This document shows positions 1 through 7,111 of a stretch of DNA of 63,905 bases, piece after piece. The position numbers and the translations under genes were made by a program. Source of the stretch: RGIG7213 sp045544195 (lineage in GTDB: Bacteria > Bacillota > Clostridia > Oscillospirales > CAG-272); the NCBI GenBank assembly GCA_045544195.1, contig JAZPYO010000020.1:1-63905 (forward strand), in the 5' to 3' direction. Under the pieces are notes generated by a model. The model saw only the letters and a list, made by a program, of their open reading frames with translations. It did no database searches and was not told where the DNA came from. The stretch's first letter is position 1; every line of letters begins with the position of its first letter.

Positions 1-258
1 GCCGAGGAAAGAAGTGTTCGCGCATATGATGACGAGCAAATCATGGATTTGCTGAAAAGGACACAGGATTTGGAAAAGCAAAAAAACTTGCTTTACGGAG
101 TGTTACTTATTGTAATGGGAATTGCATTGCAGGCACTTTCTCATACGCTTGGCGGTTCCAATGTAAAAGACTTTTTCTCAGGACTTCTATTGGGAATATC
201 AATCGCTGAAATGCTGGTTGGTATTTATGTGGTTGGAAAAGGCATAGCTGGTCGGTAA
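1..258 (+). CDS. small two-helix membrane protein, 5' end outside window
   Basis: The frame is open from the first base of the window, and the only internal ATG (43) has no ribosome binding site, so this is most likely the C-terminal part of a longer protein. Visible are a charged cytoplasmic stretch (DLLKRTQDLEKQK) and two hydrophobic segments (LLYGVLLIVMGIALQ and FFSGLLLGISIAEMLVGIYVV) separated by a short polar loop. A good terminator follows at 321. I do not recognise a family. Small two-helix proteins of this kind often sit next to transcriptional regulators, but the neighbour is out of view. Confidence 0.6.
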   Translation, partial: AEERSVRAYDDEQIMDLLKRTQDLEKQKNLLYGVLLIVMGIALQALSHTLGGSNVKDFFSGLLLGISIAEMLVGIYVVGKGIAGR

Positions 259-320
259 ATTCCAATTTATCAAATTGTTTTATGCCGATATCTAAATCGG
301 TGCAACTTGCCAAAAAAATT

Positions 321-349
321 CCTCGGACTTGTTCCGAGGGTATTTTTTT
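321..349 (+). terminator. intrinsic terminator after the first gene
   Basis: Stem CCTCGGA/TCCGAGG with a five-base loop, followed by TATTTTTTT. Confidence 0.85.
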
Positions 350-351
350 AC

Positions 352-447
352 CTCTTCACTCTTCACTCTTCACTTTTCACTTTTCTCCCTCCGTCGAGGA
401 ATTTTTTTGGAAGTAATAAGTAATAGTGAATAGTGAAAAGGTATCAG
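352..447. repeat. TTCACT-rich imperfect repeat with inverted partner
   Basis: The left part repeats TTCACTC and TTCACTT about four times (355-383). The right part (about 412-440) carries TAATAGTGAATAGTGAAAAG, close to its reverse complement, so the block could fold into a long imperfect hairpin. No gene is visible in 259-571 apart from this and the terminators on either side. Confidence 0.5.
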
Positions 448-452
448 ATGTA

Positions 453-481
453 GCTTTTTGCCAAGGCAAAAAGCATTTTTT
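453..481 (+). terminator. perfect 10-bp hairpin with T run
   Basis: GCTTTTTGCC/GGCAAAAAGC with an AA loop, then ATTTTTT. Because the stem has A- and T-rich sides it can act in both directions, and it may also end the DUF554 transcript coming from the right. Confidence 0.7.
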
Positions 482-571
482 ATTATAATCGGGTGAAAAA
501 GGTTTTAAGTCCTGCATCTTTTTCGGCACCTCTACGCAAGGCAGATAACGGCGATGATAAAAGCCAAAGGA

Positions 572-1294
572 TCACAACGGCATCGGAATTGATGAAAATA
601 CGCCTTGAAGGGCATTTACTGCGTTATAGATGATGACGGAAAAGAGGATAGACGGCAGCATATCTGACACCTTTATTTTCGTTATACCCATAAGGTTCGT
701 GCCGATCATTATTATAAGTATTGAGCCTGTGCAGGTCATTTCGTTTATTGCTCCTGTGCTTAAGATCGGGGCTATGAGTCCCGAAAGCATCACAAGAGAG
801 CCTTGAATAATGAACACTGCGCCTGCTGAAAGCAAAACGCCTGCCCCGAGGCTTGCCGACAGCATCATTGACGATACAAGATCGAGCATTGCCTTTGTTA
901 TCAGGATCGAGTCGTCGCCTGTGATACCTGCCTGTATTGAGCCTGTGACCGTCATTGAGCCGACACAGAACAAAAGTGTTGCGCTGACTAATCCCTCGGC
1001 TACGGAAACGCCCTGAGCGCCTTTTTTGAATTTTGATTCGGCAAAGCGCGCTAAGCGGTTTATTGCCCCGTCGATATTCAGAAGCGTTCCGACGATAGCG
1101 CCGAGAACGAGCGAGGCGATAAGTATAAGCACGTTTTCTCCGCACAGACTGCCGCTGATGCCTATATACAGCGTACACGCGCCGAGCGCCGTCATTGCCG
1201 CCTTGCTTACCCTTTCGGGTATTCCTTTTTTGAAAAGCAAGCCGATGCATGATCCTACGATCACGGTTATTACGTTTACTATTACACCTGTCAT
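572..1294 (-). CDS. DUF554 family membrane protein (YdfK-like)
   Basis: A 240-residue polytopic membrane protein with about seven hydrophobic segments. It begins MTGVIVNVITVIVGSCIGLL and has the small-residue-rich helices (GLVSATLLFCVGSMTVTGSIQ) that mark the DUF554/YdfK family, whose transport or other role is unknown. I chose the ATG at 1294 because AAGGTGA lies just upstream; a longer open frame to 1375 would run into a hairpin repeat. It appears monocistronic: terminator-like hairpins lie downstream and a repeat element with a terminator separates it from the ABC genes. Family call is fairly sure, function unknown. Confidence 0.8.
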   Translation of the reverse strand: MTGVIVNVITVIVGSCIGLLFKKGIPERVSKAAMTALGACTLYIGISGSLCGENVLILIASLVLGAIVGTLLNIDGAINRLARFAESKFKKGAQGVSVAEGLVSATLLFCVGSMTVTGSIQAGITGDDSILITKAMLDLVSSMMLSASLGAGVLLSAGAVFIIQGSLVMLSGLIAPILSTGAINEMTCTGSILIIMIGTNLMGITKIKVSDMLPSILFSVIIYNAVNALQGVFSSIPMPL

Positions 1295-1327
1295 TATTTC
1301 ACCTTTATAAATACCGTAAGAATTTGT

Positions 1328-1475
1328 GATGCTATACTGCGAAGGCAGTACTCTGATGCACCCTCTCACCCGCACGTACTGCGAAAGCAGTACTCTGATG
1401 CGCCCCGTGGGGGGACGGGGACGGGCAGACGGAGTGATGTTGTGCCTGCGGCACAGTGATGTTGCCTTCGGCAGT
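1328..1475. repeat. hairpin-array repeat, copy 1
   Basis: Contains two hairpins of the GTACTGC-GAAA-GCAGTAC type (the first as TACTGC-GAAG-GCAGTA at 1335, the second at 1376-1393). A GC-rich bulged hairpin follows around 1400-1428, then GTGATGT-separated mini-hairpins TGTGCC-TGC-GGCACA and TGCC-TTC-GGCA. The same modules recur at 5.4, 15.5, 26.1, 37.2, 54.6, 58.1 and 63.6 kb. Confidence 0.85.
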
Positions 1476-1502
1476 TATATAATGCCATGCGGAAATATTA
1501 AC

Positions 1503-1551
1503 AGAGCAAGAATGGAAAGCGGCTTTTATGCCTTCATTCTTGCTCTTTTTT
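1503..1551. terminator. bidirectional terminator hairpin
   Basis: Stem AGAGCAAGAATG/CATTCTTGCTCT followed by a T run on the plus strand. It lies directly after the stop of the leftward ABC ATPase gene and probably ends that operon. A related AGAGCAAG stem is found at 63786. Confidence 0.75.
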
Positions 1552-1565
1552 GCTCGTGCGTTTTA

Positions 1566-2363
1566 TTATTTTGAAAGCATTACCTTATCACTTGTGAATT
1601 TACTTCCGCTTGAGCGCTCGAACATCTGCAAAAGCTCCTCTATCGTCAGATTGCTTTTTTCGCTGCCCTTGACGTCAACGACTATTCTGCCCTCGTGCAT
1701 CATTATAAGGCGGTTGCCCACACGGATAGCGTCTGCCATATTGTGCGTTATCATAACCGTTATAAGATTATCTCTTTTCACTATCTTCTCCGTTATGTCA
1801 AGCACCTTTTTGGCGGTCTTCGGGTCGAGTGCCGCCGTGTGCTCGTCAAGCAGCAGCAGCTTCGGCTTTTTCAAGGTCGCCATAAGGAGCGTCAACGCTT
1901 GACGCTGACCGCCCGAAAGCAGTCCTACCTTTGCGGTGAGTCTGTCCTCAAGTCCGAGATCAAGAAGCTTCAAAAGCTCCTTATACTGCCGTCTTTCCTT
2001 TGCCGTTATGCCCGGCAAAAGCGTTCTTCTTTTTCCTCTGCGTGCGGCAAGCGCAAGGTTTTCCTCTATCTGCATATCAGCCGCCGTGCCTGTCATAGGG
2101 TCCTGAAATACACGTCCGAGATATTTTGCACGCTTGTATTCGGGAAGCTTCGTCACGTCCGTTCCATCTATAACGATACTGCCGCAATCAACGGGATAAA
2201 CGCCCGCTATCATATTGAGCATCGTTGATTTACCTGCACCGTTACCGCCGATGACCGTTACAAAGTCGCCATCGTCAAGATGCAGGTCAATTCCGCAAAG
2301 CGCCTTTTTTTCGTTTATCGTTCCCGAATTGAACGTTTTTTCTACGTTTATGATGTCAAGCAT
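1566..2363 (-). CDS. ABC transporter ATP-binding protein (TrpXYZ/LivF-like)
   Basis: A 265-residue ATPase with Walker A GGNGAGKST at 39-47, the ABC signature LSGGQ at 149-153, Walker B LLLLDE at 169-174, and the D-loop AALD. It is expected to sit on the cytoplasmic face and power the permease encoded just upstream, with which it overlaps by 8 bases. The set ATPase, single BPD_transp_2 permease and ABC_sub_bind receptor is typical of Firmicutes transporters often regulated with tryptophan or other aromatic compounds (TrpXYZ-like). Substrate cannot be read from sequence. It is the last gene of the operon; a terminator follows. Confidence 0.93.
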   Translation of the reverse strand: MLDIINVEKTFNSGTINEKKALCGIDLHLDDGDFVTVIGGNGAGKSTMLNMIAGVYPVDCGSIVIDGTDVTKLPEYKRAKYLGRVFQDPMTGTAADMQIEENLALAARRGKRRTLLPGITAKERRQYKELLKLLDLGLEDRLTAKVGLLSGGQRQALTLLMATLKKPKLLLLDEHTAALDPKTAKKVLDITEKIVKRDNLITVMITHNMADAIRVGNRLIMMHEGRIVVDVKGSEKSNLTIEELLQMFERSSGSKFTSDKVMLSK

Positions 2364-3288
2364 TTGTCCTTGCCCTCCTTACGTGCTTTTCCGAATACTG
2401 ACGCTTCCAATACGGAATTGCAAGGAATACTGCAACGATAGATGCAGAAAGCAATTTGAGCAGGTTTGCGTCAAGTCCGAGCGTGATGACCGTCTGAATT
2501 ACTATGTAATAAACGATCGAGCCGAGTGCAACGGAAAGAAGCCTTAATGCAAAGTTCTTGAATATTTTGCCGAACAGTGCCTCACCGATAATGACTGCCG
2601 CAAGACCGATGACTATCGCACCCTGTCCCATTTTAACGTCGGAAAAGCCCTGATACTGTGCAAGAAACGCACCTGAAAATGCGACAAGACCATTTGAAAG
2701 CATTATTCCGAGCACCTTGTTGAAGCTCGTGTTTATGCCTTGCGCACGGCTCATATTTATATTCGCTCCCGTGGCTCTGACGGCACAGCCCATTTCCGTT
2801 CCGAAGAACCAGTAAAGAATTCCTATGATGAGCAGTAAAACGAGCCCCACCGTGATAAGAGGGTTGTGAAACGCAAGCTCCTTTACCCAGCGGAGCGATA
2901 CGAGAAGATCCGTATTGTTTACGTTTATCGACTGGTTTGCCTTACCCATTATTTTCAGGTTTATCGAATACAGCGAAAGCTGTGTCAGAATACCTGCCAA
3001 TATCGGCGGAATACCCATAAGCGTATGCAAAAGTCCCGTTATTGCACCTGCAAGAAGACCTGATACGAACGCGGCGAGCATTGCAAGCCACAGATTGCAT
3101 CCGTTGAGGATAAGCACCACGGCAACCGCGCCGCCCGTTGCAAACGAGCCGTCAACGGTGAGGTCGGCAACGTCAAGTATGCGGTAGGTGATATATACGC
3201 CTATCGCCATAATGCCCCAGATAAGTCCTTGTGAAACGGAGCCGGGCAATGCTCCCAAAAGCTGTTCTAAAATTTCCATCAAGATCAC
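2356..3288 (-). CDS. ABC transporter permease (BPD_transp_2/LivH type)
   Basis: A 310-residue inner-membrane permease with 8-9 hydrophobic segments. The N-terminal region VSQGLIWGIMAIGVYITYRILDVADLTVDGSFATGG holds the DLTVDGS motif that is characteristic of the permease in TrpXYZ-like systems. The C-terminus is basic (YWKRQYSEKHVRRARTNA). One permease gene suggests a homodimer paired with two copies of the ATPase. It lies 75 bases after the receptor gene, with a hairpin in the gap that may reduce its expression relative to the receptor. Confidence 0.9.
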   Translation of the reverse strand: MILMEILEQLLGALPGSVSQGLIWGIMAIGVYITYRILDVADLTVDGSFATGGAVAVVLILNGCNLWLAMLAAFVSGLLAGAITGLLHTLMGIPPILAGILTQLSLYSINLKIMGKANQSINVNNTDLLVSLRWVKELAFHNPLITVGLVLLLIIGILYWFFGTEMGCAVRATGANINMSRAQGINTSFNKVLGIMLSNGLVAFSGAFLAQYQGFSDVKMGQGAIVIGLAAVIIGEALFGKIFKNFALRLLSVALGSIVYYIVIQTVITLGLDANLLKLLSASIVAVFLAIPYWKRQYSEKHVRRARTNA

Positions 3289-3311
3289 CCTGTATATAAA
3301 AAAATAGGTTT

Positions 3312-3345
3312 CCAGCCGGCAAAAAGTGCTGTTTTTGCCGACCGG
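3312..3345 (-). promoter_or_regulatory. intercistronic hairpin between receptor and permease
   Basis: Near-perfect stem CGGCAAAAA/TTTTTGCCG extended by CCGG on one side, in the gap between the receptor gene and the permease gene. Such hairpins commonly stabilise the upstream message or cause partial termination in ABC operons, so the receptor is made in excess; that role is inferred. Confidence 0.55.
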
Positions 3346-3363
3346 AATATAGTTTTTGGCGTA

Positions 3364-4347
3364 TTATTTTTCTTCGATAGCTACGTAGCCCTCAAGAGGT
3401 GTTATTCCGAGTGCCTCGCAGTTCTGCTTATTGTATTTGGGTGTCTGCTTATCAGCGTATTCAACGGGCATTTTGGAAATGTCTGCTCCGTCTCTAAGTA
3501 TCTTTACTGCCATTTTTCCCGTCGTATAGCCAAGATCGTAGTAGCTTATCGACAGCGTTGCGATGCCGCAGCCTGCACAGATGCCCTCCTCGCCTGCGAT
3601 AACGGGGATCTTCTTTACCTCGCAGATATTATCAATGATACCCGTGTTTTCCGCAACGGTGTTATCGGTGGGAACGTAGATAACGTCGCTGTTGTCAGCG
3701 GCACTCGTGCAGATCTGTGCTAAATCGTTTGAGTCCGTGAAGGGATAAAGCGTAGCTGTAAGCCCCTTGCTTTCAAGATATGATTTCACTAAGTCTACCT
3801 GATACTTACTGTTTGCTTCCTTTGAGCAGTAAAGCAAGCCTACATTTTGTGCGTTCGGACACCATTGCTTTACCATTTCAGCCTGCTTTTTAAGGGGAGC
3901 AAGGTCTGACGTACCGGAAATGTTTCCGCCGACCGTTCCGTTATAGTCCTTTATTTCAAGAGCTACGCCGTATTCCGTTACGGACGTGCCGAGTATCGGA
4001 ATATCAGCCGTTGCCGCAGACGCTGCCTGAAGCGCGGGCGTTGAGTTTGCCATTATCAGATCGACCTTGCTTGAAACGAACTGGTTTGCTATCGTTGAGC
4101 AGGTGTTTGCATCGTTCTGTGCGCTCTGAAAATCGAATTCTACGTTATCTGCACCGAGCTCGTCTATGACGGCTTGCTTGAAGCCCTTCGTTGCCTCGTC
4201 AAGTGCAGGGTGTTCAACGAGCTGAACGATACCGATCGTATATTTGCCGTCGTCCTTTTTATCATCTGCGTTTGAGCAGCTTCCGAGCGACAGCACCGTG
4301 CCTGTACAAAGTACAAGCGATAAAAGCATTGAGAGTGTTTTTTTCAT
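3364..4347 (-). CDS. ABC transporter substrate-binding lipoprotein (ABC_sub_bind family)
   Basis: A 327-residue exported receptor. The signal peptide MKKTLSMLLSLVLCTGTVLS ends in the lipobox LGSC with Cys24 as the lipidated residue. The mature part has the periplasmic-binding-protein-like beginning YTIGIVQLVEHPALDEATKGF, typical of PF04392 (ABC_sub_bind), which includes TrpX-type receptors. I use the ATG at 4347, preceded by AAGGAGA eight bases upstream; the longer frame to 4377 has no ribosome binding site. First gene of a leftward three-gene operon divergent from a LysR regulator that probably controls it. Ligand unknown. Confidence 0.9.
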   Translation of the reverse strand: MKKTLSMLLSLVLCTGTVLSLGSCSNADDKKDDGKYTIGIVQLVEHPALDEATKGFKQAVIDELGADNVEFDFQSAQNDANTCSTIANQFVSSKVDLIMANSTPALQAASAATADIPILGTSVTEYGVALEIKDYNGTVGGNISGTSDLAPLKKQAEMVKQWCPNAQNVGLLYCSKEANSKYQVDLVKSYLESKGLTATLYPFTDSNDLAQICTSAADNSDVIYVPTDNTVAENTGIIDNICEVKKIPVIAGEEGICAGCGIATLSISYYDLGYTTGKMAVKILRDGADISKMPVEYADKQTPKYNKQNCEALGITPLEGYVAIEEK

Positions 4348-4401
4348 TTTTCGTCTCCTTTTGTCATTTTGGCTCATTTGAGTCTTGATTTTTTTCTGTC
4401 G

Positions 4402-4415
4402 GTATTATATAATAC
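4402..4415. promoter_or_regulatory. perfect 14-bp palindrome in divergent promoter region
   Basis: GTATTATATAATAC lies in the 136-base gap between the ABC operon and the LysR gene. It includes a TATAAT-like sequence on both strands, so it may be a shared -10 region, a LysR-type operator, or both. LysR proteins favour AT-rich interrupted palindromes next to their own gene; assignment is inferred from position. Confidence 0.4.
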
Positions 4416-4483
4416 TTTTCGTCATTAGTCAAACAAATGATTTTAATGTTTATTATCTAAAAATTCGATGATGGAGAGATAAA

Positions 4484-5374
4484 ATGGAATTACGCAATCT
4501 TATAACCTTTACACACGTGGCGGAGCTTGGTAGCTTTACAAGGGCGGCAGACCAGCTCGGATATTCGCAATCTACTGTTTCATTTCAGATAAAGCAGCTT
4601 GAATATGAGCTTGGCTGTCTTTTGTTTGAGCGTATAAATCACACGGTAAATCTGACGGAAAAAGGAGTGGAGCTCGTGGTGTACGCTCACAAGATACGCT
4701 CGCTTACCGAGGAGTTCAAGGAAAGCCTTACGAACGAGGGGATACCGTCGGGCTATATACACGTCGTTGCACCCGATTCCGTGTGCGATGATATGATAAC
4801 CCGTAACTACATTGATTTTCACGAAAGGTATCCGGATATTTCCGTACGCTTTACGACGGGCGACTCTGCGGTGATGCTTGAAATGCTCGATCATAACGAG
4901 GCTGACGTCATTATCACTCTCGGTCAGAGGATATATAATAAGGATTATATTATTGCAATGGAAGAGCCTGTGGCAATGCATTTTGTTGCAAGAGCGGGCT
5001 CTCCCTTTGCGTCTGTTAAGGATATTTCCGTAAAGGACATAGTAAGTCAGCCGTTTATACTTACCGAATACGGTCAGGGGTACAGACGTGCCTTTGATAT
5101 TGAGCTTGCAAAAAAGTCGCTTGAAATATCGCCGTTTCTTGAAATAGGACGCACGGACATCATCACCGAAATGATCGCACAAAGCGATATGATCTCGTTT
5201 TTACCCGACTTTGTGACGAAAAAATATATCGACAGCGGAATACTGTGCCATCTTGACGTTTGCGATATACGTATAGATATATGTAAGCAGCTTATATATC
5301 ACAAAAATAAATGGATGTCGAAAAGCCTCAGGGCTTTTATTGAGTACGTGAAGGAAAAGGAATTCGGAAATTGA
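4484..5374 (+). CDS. LysR family transcriptional regulator
   Basis: A 296-residue protein with the LysR winged helix-turn-helix at residues 1-60 (MELRNLITFTHVAELGSFTR, then AADQLGYSQSTVSFQIKQLE) and a C-terminal periplasmic-binding-type effector domain from about residue 90. Start ATG has GGAGA six bases upstream. It is transcribed away from the ABC transporter operon; this divergent layout usually means that the regulator controls the neighbouring operon and itself from the shared 136-base region. Effector is presumably the transported substrate or a metabolite of it (inference). Confidence 0.92.
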   Translation: MELRNLITFTHVAELGSFTRAADQLGYSQSTVSFQIKQLEYELGCLLFERINHTVNLTEKGVELVVYAHKIRSLTEEFKESLTNEGIPSGYIHVVAPDSVCDDMITRNYIDFHERYPDISVRFTTGDSAVMLEMLDHNEADVIITLGQRIYNKDYIIAMEEPVAMHFVARAGSPFASVKDISVKDIVSQPFILTEYGQGYRRAFDIELAKKSLEISPFLEIGRTDIITEMIAQSDMISFLPDFVTKKYIDSGILCHLDVCDIRIDICKQLIYHKNKWMSKSLRAFIEYVKEKEFGN

Positions 5375-5399
5375 ACGGCGGTGGCACTACGGCGAAAGT

Positions 5400-5868
5400 A
5401 AAACTCCACAGCACTCTCTCACCCGCTGTTGCGGGAGCTATCCCAAAGGGAGAGCCGGTGATGTTGCACCTTTCGCAATTATCCTTGTACTGCGAAAGCA
5501 GTACTCTGCCCGCCCCGTGGGGGGGACGGGGACGGGCAGACGGAGTGATGTTGTGCCTATGGCACAGTGATGTTGCCTTCGGCAGTGATGTATTGCATCT
5601 GCGATACAAAGTGATGTTGCACTTCGTGCGATGATATATGCCCTCTCACCCGCACGTACTGCGAAAGCAGTACTCTGCCCGCCCCGTGGGGGGGGGCGGG
5701 GACGGGCAGACGGAGTGATGTTGTGCCTATGGCACAGTGATGTTGCCTTCGGCAGTGATGTATTGCACCTATGGTGCAAAGTGATGTTTTGCACCTGCGG
5801 TGCAAAGTGATATACGCCCTCTCACCCGCTGTTACGGGAGCTATCCCAAAGGAAGAGCCCGAGTGCAA
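5400..5868. repeat. hairpin-array repeat, copy 2 (longest)
   Basis: Two tandem sub-arrays, each opened by GTACTGC-GAAA-GCAGTAC and a bulged GC-rich hairpin (CTGCCCG CCCCGT / ACGGGG A CGGGCAG), then GTGATGT-separated mini-hairpins with three-base loops: TGTGCC-TAT-GGCACA, TGCC-TTC-GGCA, TTGCACC-TAT-GGTGCAA, TTTGCACC-TGC-GGTGCAAA, TTGCAC-TTC-GTGCGA. Flanking blocks 'ctctcacccgctgttgcggg' occur at both ends (5420 and 5820), so the element may have been duplicated as a unit. No gene is credible in 5375-5904; the open frames here are products of the repeats. Confidence 0.9.
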
Positions 5869-5872
5869 AAAC

Positions 5873-5906
5873 ACCTCTTACCGATGACGGCAAGAGGTAT
5901 TTTTTT
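5873..5906. terminator. bidirectional terminator
   Basis: ACCTCTT/AAGAGGT stem with T runs on both sides (TATTTTTTT on the plus strand, GTTTTTGC on the minus strand). It closes the leftward glycoside-hydrolase-like gene. Confidence 0.75.
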
Positions 5907-6942
5907 ATTCTGTGAGTGTGGGGCAGGGAAGATGTGCTTTATATGCCTTTATGTATTGGCACAGCCAACGGTAATAAAGGTCGCCGTGGCCGTTCTTCAT
6001 AGGCTCGATATCTCGGCTGAATTCCTGATTGAAGTTATCCGTAAAGACGTATTTTCCGCCTACATTGAAAAGCTGTGCGCACCATTCGTTCCACCAGGTG
6101 AGAGTGACTATCTTCGGGTGGGTGTCGAATGCGGTCTTCCATTGCTCATTCCAGAACCGTCCGCCCTGTCTTCCGTGCGCGGTATCTGTGTTTGACATAT
6201 ACGTTGACTGCATTGCGACGGAAACTCCGACGTGCTCGGGCTTACCGTCGGCGCTGTGAGCTACTGTTATGCGGTTATTCGGCTCAAGATAGCTCCACTG
6301 ACCGTCGAAGGTCTTTCCCTGAAGACCGTACATTGCTCTTGTTGTGAAGCGTTCCGTTTCGTGCGCGCGGTAACGCCAATGCATAATGAACGGCTTGCCG
6401 TTCCAATAAACGAAGCAATCCTTCCATTTTTCCACGCCGTAGAATTTTTCGTAGAATATATCAAACGCCTCAACGCAATTCGGCCACATTGCAACATACG
6501 GCGTTTTTTTGCCCTCTGCGCGCATTTTTACAATAGTATCGAGCAGAGCTATTGACGAATGCTCAACATGACTTTCCCAGAAATGCTTATGATTTACGGA
6601 ATCCTCGTCCGCAAACGTGAAATCGAGAACGAGAAAATCGACCCCTGCTTCTTCAAGCATGGTAAGATTACGTCTTATCGCATCCTCATCCGTACTTCTG
6701 TAATATCCCTGCGCAGGCTCTGCCCAATAGTGAAAGCTGCCTATTGAGTTATGCTGCTCCTCTGCGTTTCCGAAGCCGTATTCATCGCTCCAGGAGTATT
6801 TTTCCGTAAGCTCTGTGACGTTGAGAGCAGACGTTACCTTATCGCTTCCGCTTCCCAGGACCGCATTGAACCACATTGTGTAGCAAATGGCGACAAGGTC
6901 TGTTTTATCCGTTATATCAAGGCCGTATTGCTTATTTTCCAT
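5905..6942 (-). CDS. putative glycoside hydrolase, GH99/GH71-like barrel
   Basis: A 345-residue protein without signal peptide, so probably cytoplasmic. It shows features of TIM-barrel enzymes of the GH99/WbsX or GH71/DUF5010 type: GSFHYWAEPAQGYYRSTDED, AGVDFLVLDFTFADE, YVAMWPN, and the C-terminal TLTWWNEWCAQ, similar to the WNEW motif of GH99-like proteins. Aromatic-rich composition fits carbohydrate binding. The ATG at 6942 is 11 bases after AAGGAG; a TTG at 6948 with 5-base spacing is an alternative start. It appears monocistronic. Exact family and substrate are uncertain. Confidence 0.5.
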   Translation of the reverse strand: MENKQYGLDITDKTDLVAICYTMWFNAVLGSGSDKVTSALNVTELTEKYSWSDEYGFGNAEEQHNSIGSFHYWAEPAQGYYRSTDEDAIRRNLTMLEEAGVDFLVLDFTFADEDSVNHKHFWESHVEHSSIALLDTIVKMRAEGKKTPYVAMWPNCVEAFDIFYEKFYGVEKWKDCFVYWNGKPFIMHWRYRAHETERFTTRAMYGLQGKTFDGQWSYLEPNNRITVAHSADGKPEHVGVSVAMQSTYMSNTDTAHGRQGGRFWNEQWKTAFDTHPKIVTLTWWNEWCAQLFNVGGKYVFTDNFNQEFSRDIEPMKNGHGDLYYRWLCQYIKAYKAHLPCPTLTE

Positions 6943-7043
6943 ATACAAATATGCTCCTTTGTTTTGTCTTTATATCAACAATATACCACACCGTTTTAAG
7001 AAAAGCAAGAGGAAAAATGCGATATTCCCGTTTTTCCTGACGG

Positions 7044-7072
7044 TTGACAAGAGTCTTTCTTTGTGGTAAAAT
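7044..7072 (+). promoter_or_regulatory. sigma-A promoter of glpK
   Basis: TTGACA, 17-base spacer, TAAAAT; the glpK start codon lies 39 bases downstream. Confidence 0.85.
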
Positions 7073-7111
7073 CACATAAGCACGATATACAGGACGTAAG
7101 GAAGTAAAATT

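Noticed and set aside
624..1250. 208-codon leftward frame inside the DUF554 gene
   Set aside because: Arg-rich shadow of the true frame, which has clear membrane helices.
5438..5794. Leftward open frame of about 118 codons in the repeat array
   Set aside because: It is formed only by repeated hairpin modules, has no ribosome binding site and no family features.
5400..5868. CRISPR array
   Set aside because: Units are short hairpins of varied length with 7-base separators, no constant repeat with unique 30-40 base spacers, and no cas genes.
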